Of a stretch of 64,000 nucleotides of DNA, positions 43,911 to 53,073 are shown in pieces. Within the stretch, counting starts at the first letter, position 1; every line of letters starts with the position of its first letter. The notes beneath the pieces are model-generated. The model worked only from the letters and a program-made list of their open reading frames with translations. It searched no databases and was not told the origin of the DNA. Location of the stretch: positions 3,020,207-3,084,206 of the forward strand of contig NZ_CP031222.1 of the NCBI RefSeq assembly GCF_003351745.1, read 5' to 3'. The position numbers and the translations under genes are program-made. The stretch is from Aquirhabdus parva (lineage in GTDB: Bacteria > Pseudomonadota > Gammaproteobacteria > Pseudomonadales > Moraxellaceae).

Positions 43911-44993
43911 ATGCAGATCAAAGAAAAATTCTTCACGAAAAAGAAACTGACGCAGTCAGCCACTCAATTTGCGATTAATCATCTTTATCCCTTGCTAGAT
44001 AAGACGCCCGAGCAAGAGGGCAAGCCATTTATCCAGCCTTACCCAATGGTGCCGTATATCAATTCTAAGCAGATTGGTTGGACGCATTACGGCGTGATGA
44101 TTCCTGATTTAGCCCCACCTCATCGCTTCTTTTCAATTATGTCGATTATCGGGATGCCTGGGGCTTTAGCTTTTGATACCGATCATGCTTTAGTCGGCAG
44201 TCCTCGCCGCAATGCGACGGTGGTGACGGGTACCGCAGCCACGCATCCCAACCTTTTCCGTGGATATTCCATTGATCGTGATTGCGATATGCGGGCGGAT
44301 GGCAGCCTGATTCGCTTTGGGCAAGATCTCACGATTACCGGCAGCTATCCTGATTATCATGTCAGTGCGAACTATGCGGGTTTTGAGCTTGAGATTGATA
44401 TTCACAATACCGACAAAGTGACTTGGTTTGTTAAGACCCCGATCTACGACCATTTGAGCTTACTCTCGACCTATACTGGATTTTTGACTTGGCAAGGGGA
44501 ACGGCAAGCCATTTCGGGTCTATGTACCTTTGAGTATGCAGCGAGTGTCAGTCCTTATCTATTGCAGGATAAACCGCTAAATGATGCACTGAAAATTCCA
44601 TTAGATTTCTTTACTTATCAGATCATCAATTTAGATCAAGATACACAGATCCTATTCAATCAGACGCAAATCAATGGCGTGACTGCCCTGAGTCAGGCTT
44701 TTCTACGCAGCATGGATAGTTACAATCAAACTTATAAAGCTGAATTTGAGGTCCAGACCTATCAGCCTGAGCTTGCGGTTGCACCGGATGGCGTACAGAT
44801 GAAACTGCCCAAGACCTTTACGTGGCAGGTCTATGATCAGGATCGGATCATATTAACGATTCATGCTGAGGTGGATACGGCATTTACCTATGGTTTAGGC
44901 AGTGGTTATGTCGGTGGCTATGCCTATACTGGACAGCGTAATGGTGAAGCAATCTCAGGCCGAGGCTATATCGAATATATCGATCGACGCTAG
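43911..44993 (+). CDS. Unknown protein, possibly DUF6670 / CrtC-like lipocalin fold
   Basis: A 360-aa cytoplasmic protein. The ATG at 43911 has GAGG at 6 nt; the open frame back to 43671 has no such site. Beta-rich composition and the segments VVTGTAATHPNLFRGYSIDRDCDMRADG and SGRGYIEYIDRR near the end recall a family common in Acinetobacter (DUF6670, from memory) and the two-domain lipocalin fold of CrtC/AttH proteins. The function is unknown. The 43586-43910 gap shows no gene or terminator. Confidence 0.6.
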   Translation: MQIKEKFFTKKKLTQSATQFAINHLYPLLDKTPEQEGKPFIQPYPMVPYINSKQIGWTHYGVMIPDLAPPHRFFSIMSIIGMPGALAFDTDHALVGSPRRNATVVTGTAATHPNLFRGYSIDRDCDMRADGSLIRFGQDLTITGSYPDYHVSANYAGFELEIDIHNTDKVTWFVKTPIYDHLSLLSTYTGFLTWQGERQAISGLCTFEYAASVSPYLLQDKPLNDALKIPLDFFTYQIINLDQDTQILFNQTQINGVTALSQAFLRSMDSYNQTYKAEFEVQTYQPELAVAPDGVQMKLPKTFTWQVYDQDRIILTIHAEVDTAFTYGLGSGYVGGYAYTGQRNGEAISGRGYIEYIDRR

Positions 44994-45104
44994 GCCTTAG
45001 GCCTAGCCATGACTTTGTAAAGACACCATGGATGGGGTGACGCTGATCATCCTTTTGATGTTACCTTAAAGGCCGTAGTCCATCACGGCCAGATAGGTGA
45101 GATC

Positions 45105-45533
45105 ATGAAAGAGCAATATGCGACGTGGTTCCCGCTCGGTAAGGATTTGCCTGAACTTGATTATGTCTCTATCGAGATTAATCAAGTCGGTGCCTTGAAG
45201 CTCTACTTGAAAAAAATCTACAACTCCCCATCGAGCCGCCTTAATCCCACCGATCGCGTGGTGATTGAGTTTGCACCGCGCCCGATTTCCTATCGGGTCG
45301 GTTCGGAAAGTTATCGACAAAGAACCTTGAGTGCATTGCCGGATGATTGCGGCGGCGGTAACTTTTTCTTCTCAACACATTCGTATTTCTTAAATGATTT
45401 CTATGAGGATGCTGGCGAGCGGCATAATCATCTGGGATTTGAGCATCTGTTGATTGTGACATCGGTCGAGGTTTTTGATTTTATTGTGAAGGAGCGCCCA
45501 ACAGTTACGATTTTGAGTTTCCCTGAAGATTAG
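45105..45533 (+). CDS. Unknown small cytoplasmic protein
   Basis: A 142-aa protein with AGGTGAG upstream of the ATG. It has no signal peptide. Strand-rich segments include YVSIEINQVGALKLYLKKIYN and a GGGNFFFSTHSYFLNDFYED motif near residue 80-100. No family is recognised. Its size and acidity recall orphan immunity proteins, but nothing nearby supports a toxin. Confidence 0.55.
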   Translation: MKEQYATWFPLGKDLPELDYVSIEINQVGALKLYLKKIYNSPSSRLNPTDRVVIEFAPRPISYRVGSESYRQRTLSALPDDCGGGNFFFSTHSYFLNDFYEDAGERHNHLGFEHLLIVTSVEVFDFIVKERPTVTILSFPED

Positions 45534-45608
45534 CGTTGAGCTTTCTTAATTTATAATTTTATATAAAACAGAAATTTATAAATATTTCATAAGAAATATT
45601 TCTTCCTT

Positions 45609-45635
45609 TGTCACACCACCCTGTCCTGAATCGTC
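45609..45635 (+). promoter_or_regulatory. ECF41 sigma factor target promoter
   Basis: TGTCACA (45609-45615), a 16-bp spacer and CGTC (45632-45635) match the autoregulated promoter motif reported for ECF41 sigma factors. It lies about 55 bp before the carboxymuconolactone-decarboxylase-like gene, whose partner sigma factor gene follows. The operon should therefore be positively autoregulated. Confidence 0.8.
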
Positions 45636-45689
45636 AAGTTAGTATCCCCTTATCAGTTTTGAAGAAGGGCTAACTTACGGAGCAAGACC

Positions 45690-46124
45690 ATGACCACCAC
45701 CCTATCCATTGACCCCCTCAAAAACCACCCGACTGTGATTCAAGCACTCTACCAAGCGCACGTTAAGTTGGACGGTTTAAAGCTGATCGAGCGTAAGTTG
45801 CATCATCTGGTGGTGCTGCGTGCATCGCAAATCAATGGCTGCGCCTTTTGCGTAAAAATGCATATCAGCGAAGCCAAAGCAGATGGCGAGACGCAAGAGC
45901 GCTTGGACCGCTTGATTGTGTGGCGTCATTGCGATGACTATAGCGCGCAAGAAAAAGCCGCCTTTGCGTGGACCGAAGCACTGACTGTCGTGAATACTCA
46001 AGCGAACTTAGAGCCGCTGCGTCAGGAGTTGGTGAAATATTTTAGCGAAGAACAAATCTCTGCTTTAACGGTCACCATCGGATTGATTAACCTATGGAAT
46101 CGACTGCAAATCTCACAGCACTGA
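45690..46124 (+). CDS. Carboxymuconolactone decarboxylase/AhpD-like protein
   Basis: A 144-aa protein with the CMD fold. The redox CxxC motif is in NGCAFCVKMHISEA, with the proton-relay His at the MH that follows, as in AhpD-type peroxidase partners. CGGAGCAAG precedes the ATG. Its stop overlaps the sigma factor start (TGATG). ECF41 sigma factors are characteristically encoded beside such carboxymuconolactone decarboxylase, oxidoreductase or epimerase genes, which are their main targets. Confidence 0.9.
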   Translation: MTTTLSIDPLKNHPTVIQALYQAHVKLDGLKLIERKLHHLVVLRASQINGCAFCVKMHISEAKADGETQERLDRLIVWRHCDDYSAQEKAAFAWTEALTVVNTQANLEPLRQELVKYFSEEQISALTVTIGLINLWNRLQISQH

Positions 46125-47026
46125 TGCAAACCAGAACATACCCCGAAAAACATCTCCAGTTGTTTGAAGAACGCCGATCCTTTTTGCTCGGCTTGTCATA
46201 CCGCATCCTCGGCTCGTTTAGCGATGCCGAGGATGTGGTGCAGGATGTGTTTATAAAATGGTCCCAAGCTGCTATCGACCAACTCGATAACCCGCAAGCA
46301 TGGCTGACCACGGTGTGTACGCGGCAGAGTATCGACCTGCTGCGTGCTGCGCATAAATCTCGTACTGAGTATATCGGCACGTGGTTGCCTGAGCCGTTTT
46401 ATGAGTCGGCTGATGGTGCCCATCTCATCAGTGACGACTTGTCGGCGGAGCAGGAATCGGATGAGACCCTGTCTACAGCCTTTATGCTATTGCTTGAGCG
46501 GCTGTCGCCCAAAGAGCGTGCCGCTTACCTGCTCTATGAGATATTTGATCAACCGTATGCCGAGATCGCCCGTATCCTTGAGATATCGACGGTGTATTGC
46601 AGGCAGTTGATCGCGCGTGCACGGCAGCATGTCGCGGATGAGAAAAGCCAGATCACGACCCTCCCCTCGCATCGCCAGCAGGCTTTGCTTGCGGCGTTTC
46701 AGCATGCGGTGCAGACCGGTAATTTAGAGCAACTGTCACAACTGCTCACTGAGGATATCCAGTTACAAGCTGATGGCGGCGGTAAGGTGTCTGCGGTGGC
46801 GATGCTGGCTGGTAAAGAAGCGGTGCTGCGTTTCTTTGAGCGGTTGCTGTTTAGCAACTGGTCACAGCTCTCATGGCATGGCGATACGATTCATCACGGA
46901 GCGGGTTTTATCTGCACTGATCAACAGGATCAGGTGAATATGGCGTTGACCTTTGCATTTAGCGCATCAGGGCAGATTCGTAATCTGTATGTGGTACGCA
47001 ATCCGGATAAGTTGAAAATGTCTTAA
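46124..47026 (+). CDS. ECF41 family RNA polymerase sigma factor (SigJ-like, with SnoaL-like extension)
   Basis: About 300 aa from the ATG at 46124 (ATG at 46094 is also open). Region sigma-2 is seen as LLGLSYRILGSFSDAEDVVQDVFIKW, and sigma-4 as LSPKERAAYLLYEIFDQPYAEIARILEISTVYCRQLIARAR. The extended C-terminal SnoaL-like domain (about 110 residues) carries the ECF41 hallmarks: WLPEP in the linker, DGGGKV, and the terminal NPDKL motif. In ECF41 this extension controls activity in place of a separate anti-sigma factor. Overlap with the upstream gene indicates translational coupling. Confidence 0.9.
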   Translation: MQTRTYPEKHLQLFEERRSFLLGLSYRILGSFSDAEDVVQDVFIKWSQAAIDQLDNPQAWLTTVCTRQSIDLLRAAHKSRTEYIGTWLPEPFYESADGAHLISDDLSAEQESDETLSTAFMLLLERLSPKERAAYLLYEIFDQPYAEIARILEISTVYCRQLIARARQHVADEKSQITTLPSHRQQALLAAFQHAVQTGNLEQLSQLLTEDIQLQADGGGKVSAVAMLAGKEAVLRFFERLLFSNWSQLSWHGDTIHHGAGFICTDQQDQVNMALTFAFSASGQIRNLYVVRNPDKLKMS

Positions 47027-47105
47027 ACAAGAATAAGACGCTTCAAGCGCAGTCATACCGACTACGCTTGAGGCCTTTCATCAGCTCATGACGATTGATC
47101 CATCA

Positions 47106-49178
47106 TTAGCTACATTGCATTGGACTTAATGAAACCATGGTTCCGAAGGCGGGATCGCTCATGCTGTTTTTGCCGTCTTCAACATGACCGGCAAAACGAC
47201 GCAAGAAGCCATTGGCCGTTGATGCCACCACCGACAGATCATACCAACCATGACTGTTCTTTAGGTCCCAGATGTCTTGTACATCTGTTCCCGGCTGGAC
47301 GGTATAACTCCGGCGCTGAGTACTGTAGGTATTGGCTTGCACGGTGATGGTACACGCGACGGTTCCGCGGTTGCTTAAGGTCAGGATGACATTGCCATTG
47401 GCGACGTCATAGCAAAGCGTGGCGTCAGGATTGCCACGTTTGGGCAACGCAGTATCTGCTAAATTGCCATGAAAGACACGCAAGAAACCATTGGGGCCAT
47501 AGACCGCAAGATTATAGTCGTCCCCTGTCCAGTAATCCGATGTCACCGCGCCTGCGCCGACGGTATAGAACCAAGGACCATCAGAGCGATTGCCCGCATA
47601 GACACGAAATGCCGCACCCGACAAGCCGCTATTGGCAAAATCCAGCCAGAACTTTTTCTGAATCGGGTCTTGGCGGGATTGGACAAAGAGCTCATAGGGG
47701 ACTGGACGTGTGGGACGCTGGCCCGACTCTTGGACGGGTAAGACTTGCACCGATGGTACAGTAGGGCTTGGCAATAGAGACTGGCTGTCGGCAATTTGAG
47801 TGTAGAGACTGGTATTGGGGAGTGTGGGCACCTGTCCATTGGGATTTTTAAAATCAAACAATGAGGTTAAATCACCACAAATGCTGCGGCGCCAAGGGGT
47901 GATATTAGGTTCCATCACGCCAAACCGTTTTTCAAGGAATCGGATAACAGAAGTGTGGTCAAACACTTCTGAAGAGACCCAGCCGCCCTTAGACCACGGT
48001 GATATTGCCAGCATCGGCACGCGCTGCGCCAGCCCATAAGCGCCTGCGGCATATTTACTGTTTCCGGCAAAAAATTCATTCACCGTATCCACAGTCGATT
48101 TGCCTTGATTGCTCGAAGCAGGTGGAACTGGCGGCGCATCATGATCAAAGAAGCCATCATTTTCATCATAGTTGATGAAAAACACCGTACTGCCCCACAC
48201 GTCTGGATTACTGGTTAAGGCATCCAACACTTCGGAGATATAACGCGCGCCGTAGCCCGGCGTCCACGATGGATGCTCGGTAAAGGCTTCCGGTGCAGCG
48301 ATCCATGACACTTGCGGCAAAGTGTTATTGATCACGTCTTTTTTAAGATCAGCGAGGCTGTAGCCTGTGACCGCATTGGTATACAACGCTGAACCCGGCT
48401 TGGCATCTTGATACTTTTGAAAATACAGTAAGGAGTTATCACCATAGTTGCCGATATACGGATTGCTGGTCCATCCCCAACTACCGGCGGCATTTAGACC
48501 GATGCCGGGATCTTGATAGACCCGCCATGAGATATTGGCGGCTTGCAGACGCTCTGGATAGGTCGTCCATGCGTAGTTACCCGCTTCTGAGTTATCGATG
48601 ACCGGGCCATTGCCTTTGCCATCATTGCCTGCCCAGCCCGTCCACAGATAGTAACGGTTAGGATCTGTCGATGCCATGATAGAGCAATGGTAGGCGTCAC
48701 AAATCGTAAAGGCATCGGCGAGTGCATAATGATAAGGAATATCGGCACGCTTGAAATAACCCATGGCGTTTTGGCCTTTCGTCGTGACCCAGCCATCATA
48801 CTTGCCGTTGTTCCATGCGCTATGGGTGCCAGTCCAGCTATGATCCATATCACCCAGTTGCTGGGCGCTGGTCTTGCTGGTGTCTAGATGAAAGGGCAGC
48901 ACATAGCCGCCTTTGCCATTCGGCTGGTACCAGACTGGCGCACCACTCGGCAGTGGAGTCGGGCGCGCATCACCATAGCCACGCACGCCATTTAAAGTAC
49001 CAAAGTAATGATCAAAACCCCGATTCTCTTGCATTAGGATCACGACATGCTTGACGTCGTTGATCGTGCCAGTCTTGGAGATCGCTGGCAGTGCCAATGC
49101 TTTTTGAATGGATGCTGGCAGTCCAGCCGCTGCGGCGGCAGTCGCCGACATGCGTAAGAAATTGCGTCTAGATGTCAC
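47106..49178 (-). CDS. Tat-exported phosphocholine-specific phospholipase C
   Basis: A 690-aa protein. The twin-arginine signal TSRRNFLRM heads the sequence. The phosphoesterase core is clear: VKHVVILMQENRGFDHYFGTLNGVRGYGD, SWTGTHSAWNNGKYDGW, YDENDGFFDHDAPP and GLAQRVPMLAISPWSKGGWVSSEVFDHTSVIRFLE. Two C-terminal beta domains follow (DUF756-like). The enzyme hydrolyses phosphatidylcholine or sphingomyelin to release phosphocholine. It lies 47 bp downstream of a small lipoprotein gene, and a Pho box drives the pair, so it is a phosphate-starvation phospholipase. Confidence 0.93.
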   Translation of the reverse strand: MTSRRNFLRMSATAAAAAGLPASIQKALALPAISKTGTINDVKHVVILMQENRGFDHYFGTLNGVRGYGDARPTPLPSGAPVWYQPNGKGGYVLPFHLDTSKTSAQQLGDMDHSWTGTHSAWNNGKYDGWVTTKGQNAMGYFKRADIPYHYALADAFTICDAYHCSIMASTDPNRYYLWTGWAGNDGKGNGPVIDNSEAGNYAWTTYPERLQAANISWRVYQDPGIGLNAAGSWGWTSNPYIGNYGDNSLLYFQKYQDAKPGSALYTNAVTGYSLADLKKDVINNTLPQVSWIAAPEAFTEHPSWTPGYGARYISEVLDALTSNPDVWGSTVFFINYDENDGFFDHDAPPVPPASSNQGKSTVDTVNEFFAGNSKYAAGAYGLAQRVPMLAISPWSKGGWVSSEVFDHTSVIRFLEKRFGVMEPNITPWRRSICGDLTSLFDFKNPNGQVPTLPNTSLYTQIADSQSLLPSPTVPSVQVLPVQESGQRPTRPVPYELFVQSRQDPIQKKFWLDFANSGLSGAAFRVYAGNRSDGPWFYTVGAGAVTSDYWTGDDYNLAVYGPNGFLRVFHGNLADTALPKRGNPDATLCYDVANGNVILTLSNRGTVACTITVQANTYSTQRRSYTVQPGTDVQDIWDLKNSHGWYDLSVVASTANGFLRRFAGHVEDGKNSMSDPAFGTMVSLSPMQCS

Positions 49179-49225
49179 GGCTCACCTCAGAAAATATCAA
49201 AATTTGGGAGACCACTAGCTACACG

Positions 49226-49561
49226 CTAGTGGCAAGCATTTGAATTCGGTTGGGCATTGGCGATGTGGTTGGTCGCTTTAGATGCACCGCTGGAAATATT
49301 GGCTGGTGCACAGTGGATCACAGGCGGAACACTGACCGGCGGCGTTGGAGGGACAACGGGCGGTGTGACAGGCGGTGTGACGGGCGGTATGACGGGCGGC
49401 GTGACCACGGGAGGTGTGGGTGTCACGACTGGCGGTGTCGGTGTAGCCCCAGATGAAGTGGTCGGTGATGCTGTTGGCGTCGGATCAGTGCTATCTGAAC
49501 CACCACATGCCGCGAGTGCTAATGGCAGGATCATGATCAGCGGCCAATGAATTTTTCGCAT
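49226..49561 (-). CDS. Small Pro/Thr-rich lipoprotein upstream of phospholipase C
   Basis: A 111-aa protein from the ATG at 49561 (GAGAG upstream). The lipobox is LALAAC followed by GGSDSTDPTP. The centre is a low-complexity run of VTPP and PPVV repeats, and the end carries a Cys pair (HCAPAN, ACH). It is the first gene of the Pho-controlled operon with the phospholipase. It may be a surface spacer or anchor, but nothing specific can be said. Confidence 0.75.
   Translation of the reverse strand: MRKIHWPLIMILPLALAACGGSDSTDPTPTASPTTSSGATPTPPVVTPTPPVVTPPVIPPVTPPVTPPVVPPTPPVSVPPVIHCAPANISSGASKATNHIANAQPNSNACH
49360..49440. repeat. Short tandem repeat encoding the Pro-rich run
   Basis: Near-identical 12-15 bp units of the type GGCGGTGTGACGGGCGGT repeat here on the plus strand and encode TPPV repeats on the minus strand. 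Unit number is likely to vary between strains. Confidence 0.75.
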
Positions 49562-49626
49562 GGAAAGACTCTCGTCAGTACAAAGTGATATAGGGCGCAA
49601 GAAATTTTGCCCGATGGTTAAATTCG

Positions 49627-49661
49627 ATTATAGGTAAGCGACTGTGAATGGATCATGACAG
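49627..49661 (-). promoter_or_regulatory. Pho box and -10 of the phospholipase operon
   Basis: On the minus strand CTGTCAT-GATC-CATTCAC (49644-49661) matches the Pho box (CTGTCAT-N4-CTGTCAC) in 12 of 14 positions. A perfect TATAAT (49627-49632) follows after 11 bp, the spacing used in PhoB-activated promoters where the Pho box replaces the -35. The lipoprotein ATG is 65 bp downstream. The rest of 49662-49902 holds no gene. Confidence 0.75.
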
Positions 49662-49902
49662 TGTCACGCGAGGTTGACGATAAGTGCGACCAACATAGTT
49701 AAAGAAATTAATTTAATTAAAATCAATATCTTAAAAACAATAAATATTGAAAAAAATTCGTAGCGCTCGCGGGATAGAGATAACATTCATCACACCGCGG
49801 GGTTTATTTCTACTATTTGATAACCGATATACATAAACAATACGGGTTCGTATTCGACAGCCTTGCTAAAGTACGTGCCTAAATCGACGACAGGACTAAA
49901 CC

Positions 49903-50943
49903 ATGACTGACAAGAGTCAACAATTTGCCAGCGACAACTATTCGGGGATCTGTCCAGAAGCATGGGCCGCTATGGAACAAGCCAACCACGGTCATCAGCG
50001 CGCGTATGGCGATGATGAATGGACGTTTCGCGCCGCCAACGATTTTCGTAAACTGTTTGAAACCAACTGCGAAGTATTCTTTGCCTTTAACGGGACAGCA
50101 GCCAACTCCCTTGCATTGTCGTCACTGTGTCAAAGCTACCATAGCGTGATCTGCTCAGAGACCGCTCATGTTGAAACGGATGAATGTGGCGCACCAGAGT
50201 TTTTCTCCAACGGTTCTAAACTACTTACCGCGCGCACTGAAAACGGCAAGCTGACCCCTGAGAGCATCCGCGAGATCGCGCTCAAGCGCCAAGATATCCA
50301 TTACCCCAAACCCCGTGTCGTGACGCTGACCCAAGCCACCGAAGTCGGCAGTGTCTACACCCCGGATGAAATTCAGGCCATCAGCCTCACCTGCAAAGAA
50401 CTTGGCCTAAGTCTGCATATGGACGGCGCACGGTTCTCCAACGCTTGCGCATTTCTGGGCTGCTCGCCTGCCGATCTGACATGGAAAGTGGGCGTCGATG
50501 TATTGTGCTTTGGCGGTACCAAGAATGGCATGGCCGTGGGTGAAGCCATCTTGTTTTTCAACACCGAATTGGCTGAAGACTTTGATTATCGTTGTAAACA
50601 AGCTGGTCAACTCGCGTCTAAAATGCGCTTCCTCTCAGCGCCTTGGGTCGGCTTACTGGAAAACAATGCGTGGCTCAAACACGCCCACCACGCGAATCAT
50701 TGCGCACAGCTGCTGAGTAGTCTAGTTGCTGATATTCCGGGCGTGAAGCTGATGTTTCCTGTACAGGCGAACGGCGTGTTTCTGCAACTCTCGGAACCCG
50801 CCATCGCTGCACTCACCGCCAAGGGCTGGCGCTTCTATACCTTCATCGGCAAGGGCGGCGCACGGTTCATGTGCTCATGGGATACCGAAGAAGAACGCGT
50901 AAGAGCGCTCGCCGCGGATATCAGGGAGGTGATGGGTGGCTGA
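49903..50943 (+). CDS. Threonine aldolase family enzyme (low-specificity, PLP)
   Basis: A 346-aa fold-type I PLP enzyme of the threonine aldolase/beta-eliminating lyase family. FASDNYSGICPEAWAAM at the N-terminus, H89 in SETAHVE, D174 in HMDGARF and the PLP lysine K207 in FGGTKNG are all present. It cleaves threonine or allo-threonine to glycine and acetaldehyde. AGGAC lies upstream of the ATG. It is monocistronic. Confidence 0.92.
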   Translation: MTDKSQQFASDNYSGICPEAWAAMEQANHGHQRAYGDDEWTFRAANDFRKLFETNCEVFFAFNGTAANSLALSSLCQSYHSVICSETAHVETDECGAPEFFSNGSKLLTARTENGKLTPESIREIALKRQDIHYPKPRVVTLTQATEVGSVYTPDEIQAISLTCKELGLSLHMDGARFSNACAFLGCSPADLTWKVGVDVLCFGGTKNGMAVGEAILFFNTELAEDFDYRCKQAGQLASKMRFLSAPWVGLLENNAWLKHAHHANHCAQLLSSLVADIPGVKLMFPVQANGVFLQLSEPAIAALTAKGWRFYTFIGKGGARFMCSWDTEEERVRALAADIREVMGG

Positions 50944-50949
50944 GACGCT

Positions 50950-51082
50950 CGCAACAATGCTCATGGCATAGGGATACGATTCATCACAAAGTGCATTTAA
51001 GTCGCTGAATCAACAGGATCAAGTGAAGATGGAATAGATTTTCTATCTGCATATGGTCCACAACCCGTATACGTTTAAGATA
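50950..51082 (+). pseudogene. Decayed fragment of an ECF41 sigma factor gene (3' end)
   Basis: The DNA after the threonine aldolase gene resembles 46862-47020, the end of the intact ECF41 gene. CTCATGGCAT-x-G-x-GATACGATTCATCAC, ATCAACAGGATCA-x-GTGAA-x-ATGG and the region coding NPDKL-like residues are all shared in the same order. The frame is broken by stops and deletions. It is a relic of a duplicated or second ECF41 gene. Confidence 0.7.
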
Positions 51083-51099
51083 GAGATCTGCGAAGCTCA

Positions 51100-52452
51100 C
51101 TAAACGGCGATTTGTTGTTGAGTCGCACAGTGAATCGTACCACCGCCATTGGCAATCCCGTCAGTGGTGATTTGCATGATCACACGATCTGGAAAAAGTC
51201 TTTGCAGGGTCTCAAAAGCCGCTAAGTCAGCGTCGGCATCGCCAAACTGCGCCATCAGCACACAGCCATTCGCTAGATAATAACCGACATAGCCCGCAGC
51301 AAAGGCATGACTATTGAAGTTACGGCTACCCCGACTCCAACCATTCCGCGCGGTAACGACAGGTTGAAGCACACTAAAATCGGGACTCTCTAAAGGCACT
51401 GCATTGATCTTTCGCCCTGTGACATCGGTGGCGTTTTGCAGGATTTTTTGGTTGATCAGCGTTGCGGCATGATCGGGAGACTCTGGGTCTGGATCTAGGG
51501 TATAGACCACATGACCATTGTCCGCAAAGCGCGCATAGAAATCAATGTGCCCATCAGTGATGTCTTTGGCCTTACTGCCGGGTAACCAGATGACTTTGCG
51601 CACGCCAAGCGTTCGCAAAAGCTCAGCTTCAACATCAGCTTTGGTTTTACCGGGGTTACGATTGGGGTTCAGTATGCAGCTTTCCGTGCAGATCGCGGTG
51701 CCATTGCCATCCACTTCGATGCCACCACCCTCCATGACTAGCCATGTAGCGATCTTGGTCGCGGGGGCATGCGCAAGGGTAAAATCGGCGATGGTTTGGT
51801 CACGCGCAATCGGTTGGTCTTCGATGCCATTCACAGCCTTCAGGGGGTCTTTTTTCCAACCTACCGCACCTGTGTTCACTTGCCCCCAGCCATTAAAATT
51901 AAAGTTCACGCCATAGAGTGCTTTCTTGGCATCAACGACAAAGACCGCGCCGGTGTCACGAATCCATAAGTCATCCAGTGGATGAATCACAAACTGGATG
52001 CGGTTGCTTTGTATGGCGGGTAACGGTTTTCCTCCGGTAAAAATACTGCCCGCTTCATAATGATCGGTCTGTACACTCACGGGCTCTTGTGCAACTTGGC
52101 GAAGAAGGGTGTTGGCTTCTGCTTGATCGGCGGCGTTATTGACGATCATGATGACTGGCTCAAAGCGTGAAAGATTGGCGGCGATACGCATTAAGTCTTT
52201 ACGGGCAATCAAACGATTGGCACCAAAAGCGCCGTTCGAGCCCCATGCTTGAACCGTGGCGCCATAGGCCATCCACGTCAGCTTATGCAGACTACTTTCA
52301 TCGGGCATGCGTACAAATACACCCGCTGGGTTGGCATTGCCTGTCTTTGCGGTGGCAGCTTGTGCATCACCGTACGCAGTGAATGCATTGCCCATCAGGA
52401 AGAGGGCTCCACCTGCTGTAGTATTTTTGAGGAAAGATCGGCGAGTGGTCAT
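51100..52452 (-). CDS. Tat-exported agmatine deiminase/peptidyl-arginine deiminase family protein
   Basis: A 450-aa protein from the ATG at 52452. The start gives a twin-arginine signal (TTRRSFLKNTTAGGALFLMG). The guanidino-group-modifying fold is shown by DDLWIRDTGAVF (160-171), MEGGGIEVDG (240-249), DGHIDFYARF (300-309, catalytic His) and the nucleophile C442 in GGTIHCATQQQ. Such enzymes convert guanidino groups to ureido groups, usually on agmatine, and in some cases on peptidyl-arginine. The Tat signal puts it in the periplasm, where external agmatine or protein arginine could be used. It is monocistronic. Confidence 0.87.
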   Translation of the reverse strand: MTTRRSFLKNTTAGGALFLMGNAFTAYGDAQAATAKTGNANPAGVFVRMPDESSLHKLTWMAYGATVQAWGSNGAFGANRLIARKDLMRIAANLSRFEPVIMIVNNAADQAEANTLLRQVAQEPVSVQTDHYEAGSIFTGGKPLPAIQSNRIQFVIHPLDDLWIRDTGAVFVVDAKKALYGVNFNFNGWGQVNTGAVGWKKDPLKAVNGIEDQPIARDQTIADFTLAHAPATKIATWLVMEGGGIEVDGNGTAICTESCILNPNRNPGKTKADVEAELLRTLGVRKVIWLPGSKAKDITDGHIDFYARFADNGHVVYTLDPDPESPDHAATLINQKILQNATDVTGRKINAVPLESPDFSVLQPVVTARNGWSRGSRNFNSHAFAAGYVGYYLANGCVLMAQFGDADADLAAFETLQRLFPDRVIMQITTDGIANGGGTIHCATQQQIAV

Positions 52453-53073
52453 GTGATCAAATACATCCAAATGCGAGTATTCTAAGTTTATGAACGTTGT
52501 CTGATATTGGCTATGCGGTTTGAGTAACGAGAAAAGCCACTTCTCGCGGAATGATCCCCATTTATGGCATCGCCAAATGTTCAATAAATTATCTAAAACC
52601 ACTCTGTGGCTGACCTTAACCGCAGTCTCGATTTGCTTGATCTCATTGGCCAACCCTTGCAGATTCGCAACACGTTGATTGACCGCCAGACTGCACCTAT
52701 TGCTTATTGTTTATGCTATTTGATGCTTTTGTTCATCGGCTTGCTCGCAATTATTGTATTTTTGACAATACTTATTTTCAAATAAATAACATGATCGCAA
52801 AATACATAAAACAATAATAAATGAATAGCATAGATAATCTTTTCTTGCGCGTCGTCAACAATGAATCAAGCTACACCACTCCTACCTCCTTGACTTAGTT
52901 CCTTAATGACATCTACTATGCAGCACCGCCCTCACTTAATGAAAAATAATGCAGCGTAATGGCTGACGTGATTCGGACGTTTAGCCGTTCCCAAGCGCAA
53001 ATTTAAGCTTAGAATAGGTGGTCGATCCTGACCGAATAGCAATACTCACAACGACTACGCGGGGGAATGTCAC
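52453..53073. other. Intergenic region between the deiminase and saccharopine-dehydrogenase-like genes
   Basis: About 620 bp. The deiminase frame stays open to 52653 but lacks a ribosome binding site or signal logic there. An inverted repeat TATTGT-N7-ACAATA lies at 52752-52770 in very AT-rich DNA, possibly a regulator site. No RNA gene or terminator is seen. Confidence 0.45.

Noticed and set aside
49360-49440. Possible CRISPR or minisatellite
   Set aside because: Units of 12-15 bp have no spacers and are explained by the coding of Pro-rich repeats in the lipoprotein.
52453-52653. Upstream extension of the deiminase ORF
   Set aside because: The twin-arginine signal must be at the N-terminus, which sets the start at 52452.
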